A program made the translations under genes and the position numbers. The notes beneath the pieces are model-generated. The model ran no database searches, was not told the origin of the DNA, and worked only from the letters and a program-made list of their open reading frames with translations. From Pseudomonadota bacterium (GTDB lineage: Bacteria; Pseudomonadota; Gammaproteobacteria; Burkholderiales; JAKAFK01), in assembly GCA_021817985.1 (NCBI GenBank), contig JAKAFK010000011.1:1-64000 (forward strand): a DNA stretch of 64,000 nt. The letters run 5' to 3'. This document shows, in pieces, positions 9,641 to 17,269 of the stretch; positions within the stretch are counted from its first letter, which is position 1, and every line of letters begins with the position of its first letter.

Positions 9641-9984
9641 CCGCGCGCGGGCGCTTGGCCGCGCAGGATCGGAAGGCGGGTCGAGAAGAGCGTGAGTACC
9701 GGGAGCGGTCCCATCACCGACATGAAGCCGTATGTGAACGCGCCGTCCCTGATCGATGCCGGAATAGCCGTGTGCTTGAAGACGTGCTGGACGGCGGCGA
9801 GCCCCTCCCCGGCCAGATCGCGATGCGCCACGTGGGTGAGGATCGGTCCCGAGATATCCACGCCGAAGATGAGCCCCAAGGACCGCATCATGTTGAGAAG
9901 TCCGCCGGCCAGGCCTGACTTGTCCTTCGGCGCAGCCCACAGGATGGCGCTGTTGTTGGGTAGGGTGAAAAAGCCCATTTCCAT
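9637..9984 (-). pseudogene. C-terminal remnant of an MFS (DHA2-type) transporter
   Basis: The 115-residue frame carries one recognisable transporter block: GFFTLPNNSAILWAAPKDKSG followed by GLLNMMRSLGLIFG, the conserved region of 14-TM drug/H+ antiporters, then one more hydrophobic segment. The remaining 10-12 membrane helices are absent, and no ribosome site precedes the first ATG. The same frame stays open upstream as far as the stop codon of the sulfotransferase gene at 10050. It is best read as a decayed fragment left by a deletion. Confidence 0.7.
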
Positions 9985-10047
9985 GCATGGGCTCGATACC
10001 GCGGTCAGGCCCGAGAGCGGCGGCTCGGTGAGCAGTTTCGCCGCCCT

Positions 10048-10839
10048 CTAGTCCTGAACCAGCGCATCGGCGGCATGCCCTGCAATCTGCCGGCGGCATT
10101 GCGCATACACTTCGGTCGCCCTTTGCAGCACGTCCGCCGGAATGGCAATATGGGCATAATCGCTGGGCGTCCTGTCGATCGCGCCGCGATGAATGCGTTC
10201 CGACGAGTCGCCCATGCGGGATTTTCCCGTGTGATCGAAGATCTGATACCGCTCGCTCAGCGGCGAATCCAGCTCCAGCCAGTCCGAGAGCACGCGAAGC
10301 AGCTTCTCCGGATCCCGTTGAAACAGCTCGGCATCATAGTAATAATAGGGGTTCCGGTCGGTCCGGCCGAAGTCGGCGAGTGCCTGGACGCGCGCAATGT
10401 AGTAGTCTGCCGCCTCGATGGGTGAGGCATAAAGATCCGCAACCTCCTTTTGCGCAAACAGATGCACGATGCTCTTGAGGGTGTGCTCCGGCCGCATCAA
10501 GGCAACCAGTATTTTCACTTTCGCGGGACCCAGCCGCTCGGGCTCGACCTCGTAATCGTTGTGGAGCAGCTTGTCGAAGATATACCGGCTGTTTTCCTTG
10601 AGCACATGGCTTTCCAGAAACCGTTCGACCTGCCTGTCCAGCGCAGAGGCATCCCGGTAGCTGATATGCATCTCATAGTAGCCGTTGATCTGCGGATGCG
10701 AACCGAGAATATGGCCCGCCAAGCTGGTGAAGGCACGCATATGGCTCAGCAGGAAAATTCTCGAAAGAGGCCTGGAAGCGTTCATGTGCACGCGGCTTGT
10801 CCATCCGTCGGCGGCCAGCGTTCGGGTGTCCGCCATCAT
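10048..10839 (-). CDS. Sulfotransferase-like protein
   Basis: A 263-residue protein with a PAPS-sulfotransferase-like layout. The N-terminal strand-loop-helix IFLLSHMRAFTSLAGHILGS sits where the 5'-phosphosulfate loop is found. IFDKLLHNDYEV follows, and ALMRPEHTLKSIV resembles the 3'-phosphate-binding Arg/Ser motif. The typical RSGST signature is altered, so catalysis is not certain. Start choice is between tandem ATGs at 10839/10836 and an internal ATG at 10785. It diverges from the native mutS upstream region, and the MFS remnant follows it in frame. Confidence 0.65.
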   Translation of the reverse strand: MMADTRTLAADGWTSRVHMNASRPLSRIFLLSHMRAFTSLAGHILGSHPQINGYYEMHISYRDASALDRQVERFLESHVLKENSRYIFDKLLHNDYEVEPERLGPAKVKILVALMRPEHTLKSIVHLFAQKEVADLYASPIEAADYYIARVQALADFGRTDRNPYYYYDAELFQRDPEKLLRVLSDWLELDSPLSERYQIFDHTGKSRMGDSSERIHRGAIDRTPSDYAHIAIPADVLQRATEVYAQCRRQIAGHAADALVQD

Positions 10840-10919
10840 TGGTTTACGGGAAACATCATAGGGGTCCGCAGGCGATTGCTCAAGTCATTCAAGACCTTGC
10901 AGACCTCACCCATGAAGCC

Positions 10920-10943
10920 ACATATTGTTTAATAACAATATGT
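10920..10943. repeat. Perfect 10-bp inverted repeat upstream of the displaced mutS start
   Basis: ACATATTGTT and its exact reverse complement AACAATATGT are separated by TAAT. The element is AT-rich in a GC-rich region and lies between the sulfotransferase start and the old mutS GTG. It overlaps the expected -35 region of a promoter whose -10 would be TACAAT at 10944-10949. A regulator-binding site is plausible; no T-run follows, so it is not a typical terminator. Confidence 0.6.
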
Positions 10944-11026
10944 TACAATAACAATCCTGCACACCCTGAGAAACCCTGGCCCGCGTGGATCAAGCCATCC
11001 CCCAACACACGCCGATGATGCAGCAT
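10944..11026 (+). pseudogene. Displaced native 5' end of mutS (promoter-proximal fragment)
   Basis: Reading from a GTG at 10985 gives the codons for M-D-Q-A-I-P-Q-H-T-P-M-M-Q before the sequence diverges into phage DNA. HTPMMQ is the conserved MutS N terminus and is present again at the start of the intact mutS copy at 52816. A candidate -10 TACAAT (10944-10949) lies upstream. This is therefore the host's original mutS upstream region and first codons, separated from the rest of the gene by the 41.8-kb prophage. Translation continues for about 20 unrelated codons into the phage. Confidence 0.85.
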
Positions 11027-11029
11027 TAT
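11006..11029 (+). other. attL: Prophage left attachment site attL
   Basis: Positions 11006-11029 match 52831-52854 at 21 of 24 positions, including an unbroken ATGATGCAGCA core (11015-11025 and 52840-52850). The left half is host mutS sequence and the right half is phage. The three differences are two third-codon changes (ACG/ACC and CCG/CCC, both synonymous) and one base after the core. Confidence 0.85.
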
Positions 11030-11188
11030 GGCGGAAACGAGAGGCATCCGATTGTTTTTGCGGGAGATTCACAACGCGTTGTCAAAAACTCTTCGCCTAC
11101 GTGAGCCGCTCGGGAGCGGCTATTGGCGCGGGCCTCGTTGTAGTTTTGGACGACTTCGGCTGGTGATTATCGAGGCTGACGAGTTACC
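11030..11188. other. Phage left-end spacer without a convincing gene
   Basis: About 160 bp lie between attL and the spanin genes. A short plus-strand frame is open but has no homology signal or ribosome site. It holds a perfect inverted repeat, AGCCGCTC-GG-GAGCGGCT, at 11104-11121 with no T-run on either side. Since it neighbours attL it could hold integrase or excisionase arm sites, but nothing in the sequence proves this. Confidence 0.5.
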
Positions 11189-11734
11189 TCAGCGCGACGC
11201 TTCCCCGACTGCCCGCGCCCACTCTTGAAATTTGAGGATCTGCGCCGCGTCTTCCGCGCATTGCTCGGGCAATCGAGTTACGTCTGCGGACACGGCTGCT
11301 TCGGTGTGCACAGGAGCCACCCCGCTGCGGGGGGCACCATCAGCGATGCTGGCACCTGCGGAAGTGGTGCGCATTCGACCGGCGCTACCAGCGGCTGAGC
11401 CGCGCAGCCTTGCAATGCCGCACTGAATCCGAGAAGCCACAGAAGTTTTCGCATGATATCCATTCCTCAGTTTTGCGATTTGCGCCCGGTAAGCGGCCGC
11501 CACATCGGCGGCCGCCTGGTCGTGCTGTGCGACGATTTGTGCATTGCGAGCCTCTTGCTGCGCCGCACGCGCCGCGACCTGCGCTTTGTACTGCGCGATG
11601 CCCGCTTTAGCTGTCGCCAGCTCGTGCTGCACCAGGTCGACGTGTGCACGCTCGATGCCGGCCCAGGCGCCGAGGGCGGCCATGGGAATAGTCCACCAAA
11701 AGCGGCGAAGGATGGGTAAAAGGACGGTCCACAT
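11189..11734 (-). CDS. Rz-like inner-membrane spanin
   Basis: A 181-residue protein with an N-terminal membrane anchor (about residues 5-25) followed by a long Ala/Gln-rich coiled coil, the layout of i-spanins that join the two membranes during host lysis. A second reading frame inside it encodes a small lipoprotein, the classic Rz/Rz1 nesting. The ATG at 11734 follows an AGGAG site with 8-nt spacing; the upstream TTG at 11740 is too close to it. It is the last gene of the lysis cassette. The family call rests on architecture and position. Confidence 0.7.
   Translation of the reverse strand: MWTVLLPILRRFWWTIPMAALGAWAGIERAHVDLVQHELATAKAGIAQYKAQVAARAAQQEARNAQIVAQHDQAAADVAAAYRAQIAKLRNGYHAKTSVASRIQCGIARLRGSAAGSAGRMRTTSAGASIADGAPRSGVAPVHTEAAVSADVTRLPEQCAEDAAQILKFQEWARAVGEASR
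11278..11454 (-). CDS. Rz1-like outer-membrane spanin lipoprotein, nested in the Rz gene
   Basis: A 58-residue lipoprotein encoded in another frame within the Rz-like gene. The signal peptide ends in the lipobox LQGC, then comes a Pro-rich stretch (APLPQVPASLMVPP) typical of Rz1 proteins. The ATG at 11454 has a GAGGA site 9 nt upstream. Lipid-modified Rz1 sits in the outer membrane and binds the Rz C terminus through the periplasm. The nested arrangement supports both calls. Confidence 0.75.
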   Translation of the reverse strand: MRKLLWLLGFSAALQGCAAQPLVAPVECAPLPQVPASLMVPPAAGWLLCTPKQPCPQT

Positions 11735-11745
11735 GGCCAAATCTC

Positions 11746-11988
11746 CTACATACCCTCGGGTCGCTTGTTGAGGCCCTTTTCGGCCAGGATCGCGGCCACA
11801 TCATCGATGTGCAGACAGTCGCACATGCAGGCATAGGTGGAGTGACCACCCGCGTGCACAATATTGCCGTTGCAGTAGTCGTTGCCCGGCGTCGCGTCTT
11901 GCAACGTGCCGAAGGCCATAATCTCTCCGCCTTCCAACCGCACGATCTTGTCGCCGTTCTTCGCTTCTCGTCCATTTCTGTAATGCAT
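11746..11988 (-). CDS. Small phage protein of unknown function
   Basis: An 80-residue hydrophilic protein starting MHYRNGREAKNGDKIV at the ATG at 11988, which has a strong GGAGG site. It has a conserved-looking core (GTLQDATPGNDYCNGNIV) and a Cys/His cluster (YACMCDCLH) that could bind metal. It sits between the holin candidate and the spanins. I recognise it only as a type of small protein common in lysis regions. Confidence 0.6.
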   Translation of the reverse strand: MHYRNGREAKNGDKIVRLEGGEIMAFGTLQDATPGNDYCNGNIVHAGGHSTYACMCDCLHIDDVAAILAEKGLNKRPEGM

Positions 11989-11989
11989 T

Positions 11990-12205
11990 TCAGTTTCCTC
12001 CACGAAGTTTAAGCATCGCGCCAAGGCCGCCGAAAAGCGCCCCGATACCGATGCCGTATTGCTGCATGTCGAACGCCCGGTGCTGCCAGACCACCGAGTA
12101 GACGGCGAGACACAGCGCCACGAGGATTGCGAGGATCGCCATCACGCGGCCGTCATCAGGCGCACCACTCGCGTCGGCGAGCAAACTTTTTACCCATCCG
12201 GTCAT
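11990..12205 (-). CDS. Small membrane protein, holin candidate
   Basis: A 71-residue protein with two hydrophobic stretches (AILAILVALCLAVYSVVW and a Gly-rich C-terminal segment) and a charged, Gly/Asp-rich N terminus. Size, hydrophobic pattern and place between the endolysin and spanin genes fit a phage holin that makes the inner-membrane lesion for endolysin release. Its start overlaps the end of the upstream zinc-finger gene by 4 bp, so the two are translationally coupled. Confidence 0.55.
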   Translation of the reverse strand: MTGWVKSLLADASGAPDDGRVMAILAILVALCLAVYSVVWQHRAFDMQQYGIGIGALFGGLGAMLKLRGGN

Positions 12206-12396
12206 CGGCAGTTCCTTTTCTTCGAGTCCTGATCCCTCTGCCAGTCATCGCGGCATTCCGGACAGCAGAAGAGTCGATCGGTCATTTCGCCGCGCCAGTG
12301 GCAGGCCCCGCACAGAACAAGCTCGGGCATGCGATATGCAAGCGCGAGATCTCTGTCCCGCGCTTCGATCTCGCTCGCTTTATCGAATTGATCCAT
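12202..12396 (-). CDS. Small zinc-finger protein (DksA/TraR-like)
   Basis: A 64-residue protein with two Cys pairs, CGAC and CCPEC, near the C terminus followed by DDWQRDQ. This pattern is seen in short phage proteins related to the TraR/DksA zinc-finger family. No coiled-coil tip like that of DksA is present, so control of RNA polymerase is not assured. It overlaps both neighbours by 1-4 bp. Confidence 0.55.
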   Translation of the reverse strand: MDQFDKASEIEARDRDLALAYRMPELVLCGACHWRGEMTDRLFCCPECRDDWQRDQDSKKRNCR

Positions 12397-12836
12397 CAGG
12401 CCATACTCACGCCGCCAGCATGGCAGTATGCATCCGCAAGCTCCGCAATGCTGTTCTCGTGCTGTCCATATCCGGCGCCCGGCAGAGATGCCCAGATGTT
12501 CGCGCAGAGGCGGATGGCATCATCGAGGTGGCCACCGCTGATCGCCTGGATGGCATTGCGCTCTTTGATTTGCTGGATGGCGATCTTGTCTTGCGAGATC
12601 GGCGCGAAGTCAGGGAGGTTGAGCTCGCGCTTGTAATAGTCGAAATATCGGGCAAGGAGCTGATAGCGTCCGGCAGCCGTCGAGTACAGCCCTGGCCGAA
12701 CTTCGATCACTTCCCGCGGATGATCCGCGTAGCCTGCAAAAAGCCGCCCACCGACGAGGACGTTGTAGCCGTCATCCGACCCTTTGACCCGACTCGTGCC
12801 CTCACTCCATGCAATCATGTCGAGAAAAGCGCACAT
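12396..12836 (-). CDS. Lambda R-type endolysin (lytic transglycosylase)
   Basis: A 146-residue muramidase-like enzyme that cleaves the glycan strand with 1,6-anhydro product formation. It follows lambda gpR closely: AFLDMIAWSEGT at the start with catalytic Glu12, STAAGRYQLL, QDKIAIQQIKERNA, and NIWASLPGAGYGQ near the end. I chose the ATG at 12836 because homology begins there and GGTGG lies upstream; a longer form from 12875 would overlap the upstream gene. There is no signal peptide, so export needs a holin. Confidence 0.93.
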   Translation of the reverse strand: MCAFLDMIAWSEGTSRVKGSDDGYNVLVGGRLFAGYADHPREVIEVRPGLYSTAAGRYQLLARYFDYYKRELNLPDFAPISQDKIAIQQIKERNAIQAISGGHLDDAIRLCANIWASLPGAGYGQHENSIAELADAYCHAGGVSMA

Positions 12837-12861
12837 ATTTTTGCCACCAGCCGATCCTGGG

Positions 12862-13368
12862 CTAATCCTGGGCATGATGAATCACCTCCACAAGCGAGAA
12901 TTTGTACCCTTCCTTGCCATATCGTTGAGCGATCCACAAGGGCCACGGCAAATCGTGCTTGCCCTCGTCTTTCCCTGTGTGATGTTCTTTGCACAGCAAC
13001 TCGCCGTTGACCGTCATATCGTCGACGAATGAATAGGGGTCGGCGGGATCGAATTTGCTCCAGTCGAAATTTCTGGCCGCCTCTCCCCACATCCCGCGCC
13101 GGCAATCGCGTTCGACGCGGCTCCAATCGATCATGTTTGCGAGAGAGCGCTCGATAGGATGGTGGTGCGCTTCAAGAGGATGACCGGATTCCTCGGCAGT
13201 GCGTCCGCAGACAAAACACCGGCCCTTCTCGCGCTCGACGAGTATTTTCTTCGTGTGCGAGAAAAGCGCCGTCGTGGTGCGCGGGTCATGGCCGGGGATG
13301 TTTACGTCCACACACAGGGTTTCGCGCTCTTCGTGCATCTGCTCTACGGTCACTTTTCGTCCCTCCAA
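12862..13368 (-). CDS. HNH-like zinc-binding phage protein
   Basis: A 168-residue protein with a treble-clef-like metal site: CFVCGRT, then EAHHHPIE, then a closing LLCKEHH, the spacing of HNH-family nucleases. The C terminus (PWPLWIAQRYGKEGYKF) recurs in phage proteins encoded near lysis genes. Whether it cuts DNA is not shown by the sequence. The stop lies 25 bp before the chosen endolysin start. Confidence 0.6.
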   Translation of the reverse strand: MEGRKVTVEQMHEERETLCVDVNIPGHDPRTTTALFSHTKKILVEREKGRCFVCGRTAEESGHPLEAHHHPIERSLANMIDWSRVERDCRRGMWGEAARNFDWSKFDPADPYSFVDDMTVNGELLCKEHHTGKDEGKHDLPWPLWIAQRYGKEGYKFSLVEVIHHAQD

Positions 13369-13376
13369 GCCACGCC

Positions 13377-13856
13377 CTAATCTGCGCCAGCAGCTGGCGT
13401 CTGCGCGCCCATGCCCAAGTTTTCAATACGTCCATCCCGATGCCCCTTGCTGTCCGCATCCATGATTTCCTGCAGCGCGGAGAGCACCGTCTCGTCATGC
13501 CCCCGCATGGCGCGCAACAGGTTCGTGTGGTCGACCAGCATGTCGCGCTGCGCCTCGGCGATGGCGAGGACGGCCTGGAGCATCCGAGCTTGCCGATCGG
13601 CTTGTTCCCGCTGTTCGGCTTTCCACGCTTTCAGGAATTCGAGCAAATGGGCCAGCAGTTGCTCGAGTACGAGCAGGATGCCGGCCGACGCCACCGATGC
13701 TTCGATAGAAAGAATGAGATTGGTGATACCGAGGTCTGGGTCGTAGTCGTCGAGCCGGTGGAACGTGATCGATCCGACGATAAAAGCGCACAGGAATACG
13801 AGGAAATTGCGCGGCGACCGGAACCAGCGGTAGACCAACAGGACCCTTTGGAGCAC
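13377..13856 (-). CDS. DUF1003-like membrane protein with cytoplasmic coiled coil
   Basis: A 159-residue protein with two predicted membrane helices (about residues 17-35 and 46-68) and a hydrophilic, Gln/Glu-rich coiled-coil tail. The segment around DDYDPDLGITNLILSIEASVAS resembles the F/YDPxP-NLxLS pattern of DUF1003. It lies between the XhlA-like gene and the HNH-like gene. A role in lysis timing or superinfection exclusion is possible but unproven. Confidence 0.5.
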   Translation of the reverse strand: MLQRVLLVYRWFRSPRNFLVFLCAFIVGSITFHRLDDYDPDLGITNLILSIEASVASAGILLVLEQLLAHLLEFLKAWKAEQREQADRQARMLQAVLAIAEAQRDMLVDHTNLLRAMRGHDETVLSALQEIMDADSKGHRDGRIENLGMGAQTPAAGAD

Positions 13857-13857
13857 C

Positions 13858-14169
13858 CTACATCCCGATGTGACGGATCAGGTCGAGCAGCATAATGAGC
13901 ACCGTCAGACCCGTGAAGATCGCGACCCATTTCCCGGGGATCGCGTCATAGGCGCGCTGGAGTTGCTTATCATGGCGCTCGCCCATCTTGTCCGAGAGTG
14001 CGTGAATGTCGTCCTTGGTGGCAACCGTCGCGACCATCACGCGGAGCGCCGCCGTGGTCTCATCGAGACGGGCAAGGTGCTCGTCGTGCCGTTTGATCGT
14101 CTCGTCATGACTGTCAAGTCTCGCGTGAGCCTCAGCGACTTTCGCGACCAGGGTCTGTTCGTCGGGCAT
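13858..14169 (-). CDS. XhlA-like haemolysin/holin-associated protein
   Basis: A 103-residue protein: a long N-terminal coiled coil (AEAHARLDSHDETIKRHDEH...) and one C-terminal membrane helix (WVAIFTGLTVLIMLLDLI). That is the layout of XhlA-type proteins that act with holins at the membrane. The ATG at 14169 follows GGAGAAGAC. A longer reading to 14379 is rejected because it runs through the terminator hairpin at 14191-14212. It is the first gene of the lysis cassette. Confidence 0.6.
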   Translation of the reverse strand: MPDEQTLVAKVAEAHARLDSHDETIKRHDEHLARLDETTAALRVMVATVATKDDIHALSDKMGERHDKQLQRAYDAIPGKWVAIFTGLTVLIMLLDLIRHIGM

Positions 14170-14190
14170 GTCTTCTCCGCATGTGTGCCG

Positions 14191-14212
14191 AAAAAAAGCC
14201 CCTTTCGGGGCC
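14191..14212 (-). terminator. Intrinsic terminator after the tail-fibre genes
   Basis: On the minus strand a GCCCC-GAAA-GGGGC stem-loop is followed directly by seven T residues. It lies 24 bp after the tail-fibre-assembly gene and 21 bp before the XhlA-like start. It should reduce or end leftward transcription before the lysis cassette unless antitermination operates. Confidence 0.85.
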
Positions 14213-14236
14213 GCTGAGATTTTGCTATGCCAATCG

Positions 14237-14614
14237 TCATGTCCCGACCGGATATGGTGGCTTTGGGGGAAGTGCCGTTGGGATCGTGGTCGGCTGCGCC
14301 TGCGACAGAATTGCTCGCAGCGAGCGCCGGAAATTCGCCCATTGGACGACATCGGCGGCCGTCCACGAAGTCGTCCCAAGCGCGACGCCCTCTGCGATGC
14401 GGTGCATCGTAGTATCGGAATCCGATAACGCAGCCCGGGCCTCGGCCTGATATGCAGCCCATTGCTGCGCCATCGTCGGCGACGGTGGCCAGCTGGCTGT
14501 TACCTCCGCCCATTTTGCCGCAACCGCGGCGTCGATCCGCGCAGCCTGAAGGACTTCATCGTACCCATAGATCTTGTTGGAATCGTCGGGATTCGCAAAA
14601 TAACGCATCGTCAT
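14237..14614 (-). CDS. Tail-fibre assembly chaperone-like protein
   Basis: A 125-residue protein with a C-terminal block (VVQWANFRRSLRAIL, then LPPKPPYPVGT) of the type found in phage tail-fibre assembly proteins, which fold or attach the fibre tip. Its ATG directly abuts the stop codon of the fibre gene. The N-terminal third (MRYFANPDDSNKIYGY) is unlike the classical family and may be fibre-specific. Confidence 0.65.
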   Translation of the reverse strand: MTMRYFANPDDSNKIYGYDEVLQAARIDAAVAAKWAEVTASWPPSPTMAQQWAAYQAEARAALSDSDTTMHRIAEGVALGTTSWTAADVVQWANFRRSLRAILSQAQPTTIPTALPPKPPYPVGT

Positions 14615-15541
14615 TTAGTTCCACTCCCACCAGGATGTGATAGTGACTTGGGCGCCAGTAACCGTTATCTCATAGGTCTGATCCGGAGGCACAGGGATGA
14701 GCAGAATACCGTATCCGGTATCTCCAGATGATCCAACTAGGCCGCTTTGACATATCTGGTTCCCGTTCATGAATCCCGATGCACTGCCATTTGAACTGGT
14801 CACTTTGACGCTTACAATTGCAAGGAGCGGTCGAAGGGCCGACGGATTTGTGTAGACAGTGCCGGCTACTCTATTAGCAGTCTCATTTGCAAGCGTTGCC
14901 GCAGCCAGCGACTGCGCCAGTTGCACAGCTTCGCTGGCGGCTACTGCCGGGGCAACGTTGAAGACCTCGAACGCAGAACCGTTAGTCGCCGCGTATATGC
15001 TCTTCCCCGTTGATTTCAGCAAAATCGCCGCAGTCCCGGCCTCATTGACCCGCAGCAATGCGCTGTATCCCGCCACCAGTTCGCCACCAGCCAGCGCGGC
15101 GCCGCCGGGCAATTCGATGGGCACCGTGACATTGCCGCCCCCGGTCGCGACAGTGACGGTCGCGGCGCCAGTCGATGTAGACTTGACGCCAGTCACCCAG
15201 AACGACATGCCGGGCGTGAGCAACGCCGGCATCGGAGCCAGCGCGACGGATAGTGCATTGACTATGCCAGTGTCGGGGGCGGTAATAGACATAGCGCCCT
15301 GCGTCATTGCCTGCATCGCCAGTGCGAGCTGATTGAGCTTTGTACGATCCAAAGCGATGCCGGCGGACTCGATCGCGCCGGTCAGCTCGCCCTGAATAGC
15401 ATTGAACGCGTATGCCGGAAAAATCGTCGCCGGCGTGTTCGTTGCCGGATTGCCGTCGGTGGCCCATCCGGGCGTCCCGGTAGCCGGCGCGCTATCGGCC
15501 TGCGCCAGGGTGACTGTGTTGGATGCAATAAGAAGGTCCAT
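14615..15541 (-). CDS. Tail fibre protein
   Basis: A 308-residue protein starting MDLLIASNTVTLAQAD at the ATG at 15541, 2 bp from the upstream stop. It has a short fibre N-terminal region (ATIFPAYAFNAIQGELTGAIES) found in Mu/P2-type fibres, a repetitive Ala/Thr/Val-rich shaft and a Gly/Ser-rich tip ending TSWWEWN. It should bind the host receptor. The shaft is short compared with many Mu-like phages. Confidence 0.75.
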   Translation of the reverse strand: MDLLIASNTVTLAQADSAPATGTPGWATDGNPATNTPATIFPAYAFNAIQGELTGAIESAGIALDRTKLNQLALAMQAMTQGAMSITAPDTGIVNALSVALAPMPALLTPGMSFWVTGVKSTSTGAATVTVATGGGNVTVPIELPGGAALAGGELVAGYSALLRVNEAGTAAILLKSTGKSIYAATNGSAFEVFNVAPAVAASEAVQLAQSLAAATLANETANRVAGTVYTNPSALRPLLAIVSVKVTSSNGSASGFMNGNQICQSGLVGSSGDTGYGILLIPVPPDQTYEITVTGAQVTITSWWEWN

Positions 15542-15543
15542 GC

Positions 15544-16140
15544 TCAGCTCGTGTAATTGAAGTTGAGGGTCGTGTGGGCCGGCGCGGCCGCTTGCAGCTC
15601 GCACTGCATGACCGTGCTCCCCCACGCCGCGAAGGGTTCGCCGAGAACGTCAGCTCCGAAGCGGAACTTCTGGATGACATAGCTCGCCGCGTTCACCTGC
15701 CACGCATACGCCCAGGCAACGCCGCCGAACTGCGCTCCGAAGGGGCGGCCGAACCGGGATGGCGCGAACTGGGTGACGGTGATGCTATAGCCAAGGGCCG
15801 CCGCAAGCGCCGTGAAATATGCGATGCTCTGACCGCCCAGCGACGTCAGCCTCGACAGCATCTGCGTGCGCCGCGCCTGGATCGTAGGCTGCAGCCCGGC
15901 GCACGTGTCCGGAAGCCCGACGGTGCTTTCCCATTCTGCAAGCAAATTGACGGTGCTCGACGGAAACGCGTCCATCAGCAGGTCGATGGCGGCCCCATTG
16001 CTGCGCGCGAAACTGGCCGCAAAACCGGCGAGCGTCGAGGTCTGGACGCTGTTCGCGTTGCGCGGCCATACGCGCCCTCTGGGCAATAGCGCCTGGAGGG
16101 CCGACCGGTAATCGTCCTGGCTATAAGCAGGAGCGGCCAT
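15544..16140 (-). CDS. Baseplate/tail protein, Mu gp48 (YmfQ/DUF2313) family
   Basis: A 198-residue protein with the family start YSQDDYRSALQALLPRGRVWP and the pattern ARRTQMLSRLTSLGGQSIAYF. In Mu-like myophages this small wedge component connects baseplate and fibre. It follows gp47 with a 1-bp gap and precedes the fibre gene. Length and order match the Mu baseplate operon. Confidence 0.88.
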   Translation of the reverse strand: MAAPAYSQDDYRSALQALLPRGRVWPRNANSVQTSTLAGFAASFARSNGAAIDLLMDAFPSSTVNLLAEWESTVGLPDTCAGLQPTIQARRTQMLSRLTSLGGQSIAYFTALAAALGYSITVTQFAPSRFGRPFGAQFGGVAWAYAWQVNAASYVIQKFRFGADVLGEPFAAWGSTVMQCELQAAAPAHTTLNFNYTS

Positions 16141-16141
16141 T

Positions 16142-17266
16142 TTATGGGTACGTCACTGTGCCGCGGACCGGGAGACTACCGGTCGGGCTCGCGATATTCG
16201 CCGACGGGCTGGTAATCACGAATCCCGGGGTGCCCGCAATCGCGCCAATTGCCGACTCGATGTAGCTCAAATCGACAGTGCCGCCAGGCTCGCCATACTG
16301 TTCGAACACGCCGTCGATCGCCGCGGCGATTTGGGACTGCAGTGCGCTGCTGGCTCCCGTCAGACCGCTGATGGTGAAATTCACGGCATTCGGCGTCGGC
16401 GCCACCGCGTAGACCAGTGCTGTCACCGGCTGCAGCGGGAAAATAGCGTTGGCCACCGCAAGCTGGTCCCCCGTCGCGGCAACGTCACGCGTTTCGCTCG
16501 CCGCAACGCCATTGGTGCCCTGCGGAAAACCATTGTTCGCGGCTTCCGACACGTCCATCATGAAGCGCACGACGACGGTGCCGGGCCCCATGCCGTTGCG
16601 TGCTATCCAGGCTCTCGTGACACCCGGCACGCCGAGCGCCCACGCCTCGTAGTCGGTTTGGGCGCCTCCCTCGGGGGTTGTTTGGTACGCGAGCAACATG
16701 CGGCTCCGGAGACTGTCGTCAAGCTCCAAGTCCGCGCCGCCTGTGAAAGCCGTTGCGGCGGTCCCGAGGGACGCAATGCCCGGAATCGGTGATCCCAGGG
16801 TGAACTGCGTGCCGGCCGGGCAGTTGCCGAATGCCCCCGTGAGGCCTGCGGGATCCGCATCGATCTCGGCCGTCACCGTCACCGTCCCTCCGGCGCCGAC
16901 GGTCCCCCCGATCGTCACGGTCGCGCCCACCCCGTCGCCGCGTGCGAGGGTTATGCCGGCGGCAATCTGCGCATCTACCGTGCCGGTGTAGGTTATGGTG
17001 CCGCTGGCTTGCGTCGCGGGTTCGCGCGTGACGTCCTTGAGAGCTGCCCATCCCTCGAGGTATTCGTCCGTCGCGGTAAACGGCACCGCTTGCTTCGCAA
17101 TCCAATCGAGGAATCCATAATGCAGATTTGCCAGCCCGGCAAGCACGCGTCCCAGGATTCCTAGATTCGAGAATCTCAGCAGCGGATCGGTCCCGGGGAG
17201 CTCGCTCGCAATGTCCTGCGCCACCATGGTGCGCAAGTCGGATAATGTGGGTCGGGAATAAGGCAT
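16142..17266 (-). CDS. Baseplate J-like protein, Mu gp47 family
   Basis: A 374-residue structural protein of the baseplate wedge. The start [41 protein letters not shown], and later [17 protein letters not shown] and [11 protein letters not shown] mark the gpJ/gp47 family. It lies between gp46 and gp48, separated by 1-3 bp, which indicates a compact morphogenetic operon. Confidence 0.93.
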   Translation of the reverse strand: MPYSRPTLSDLRTMVAQDIASELPGTDPLLRFSNLGILGRVLAGLANLHYGFLDWIAKQAVPFTATDEYLEGWAALKDVTREPATQASGTITYTGTVDAQIAAGITLARGDGVGATVTIGGTVGAGGTVTVTAEIDADPAGLTGAFGNCPAGTQFTLGSPIPGIASLGTAATAFTGGADLELDDSLRSRMLLAYQTTPEGGAQTDYEAWALGVPGVTRAWIARNGMGPGTVVVRFMMDVSEAANNGFPQGTNGVAASETRDVAATGDQLAVANAIFPLQPVTALVYAVAPTPNAVNFTISGLTGASSALQSQIAAAIDGVFEQYGEPGGTVDLSYIESAIGAIAGTPGFVITSPSANIASPTGSLPVRGTVTYP

Positions 17267-17269
17267 CGC

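Noticed and set aside
11104-11121. AGCCGCTC-GG-GAGCGGCT inverted repeat as a terminator
   Set aside because: No T-run follows on either strand, and a two-base loop is too tight for a standard terminator.
10797-11228. Short plus-strand reading frames around attL (10797-11018 and 11028-11228)
   Set aside because: The first overlaps the sulfotransferase start and the native mutS fragment in another frame; the second has no ribosome site or protein-like pattern.
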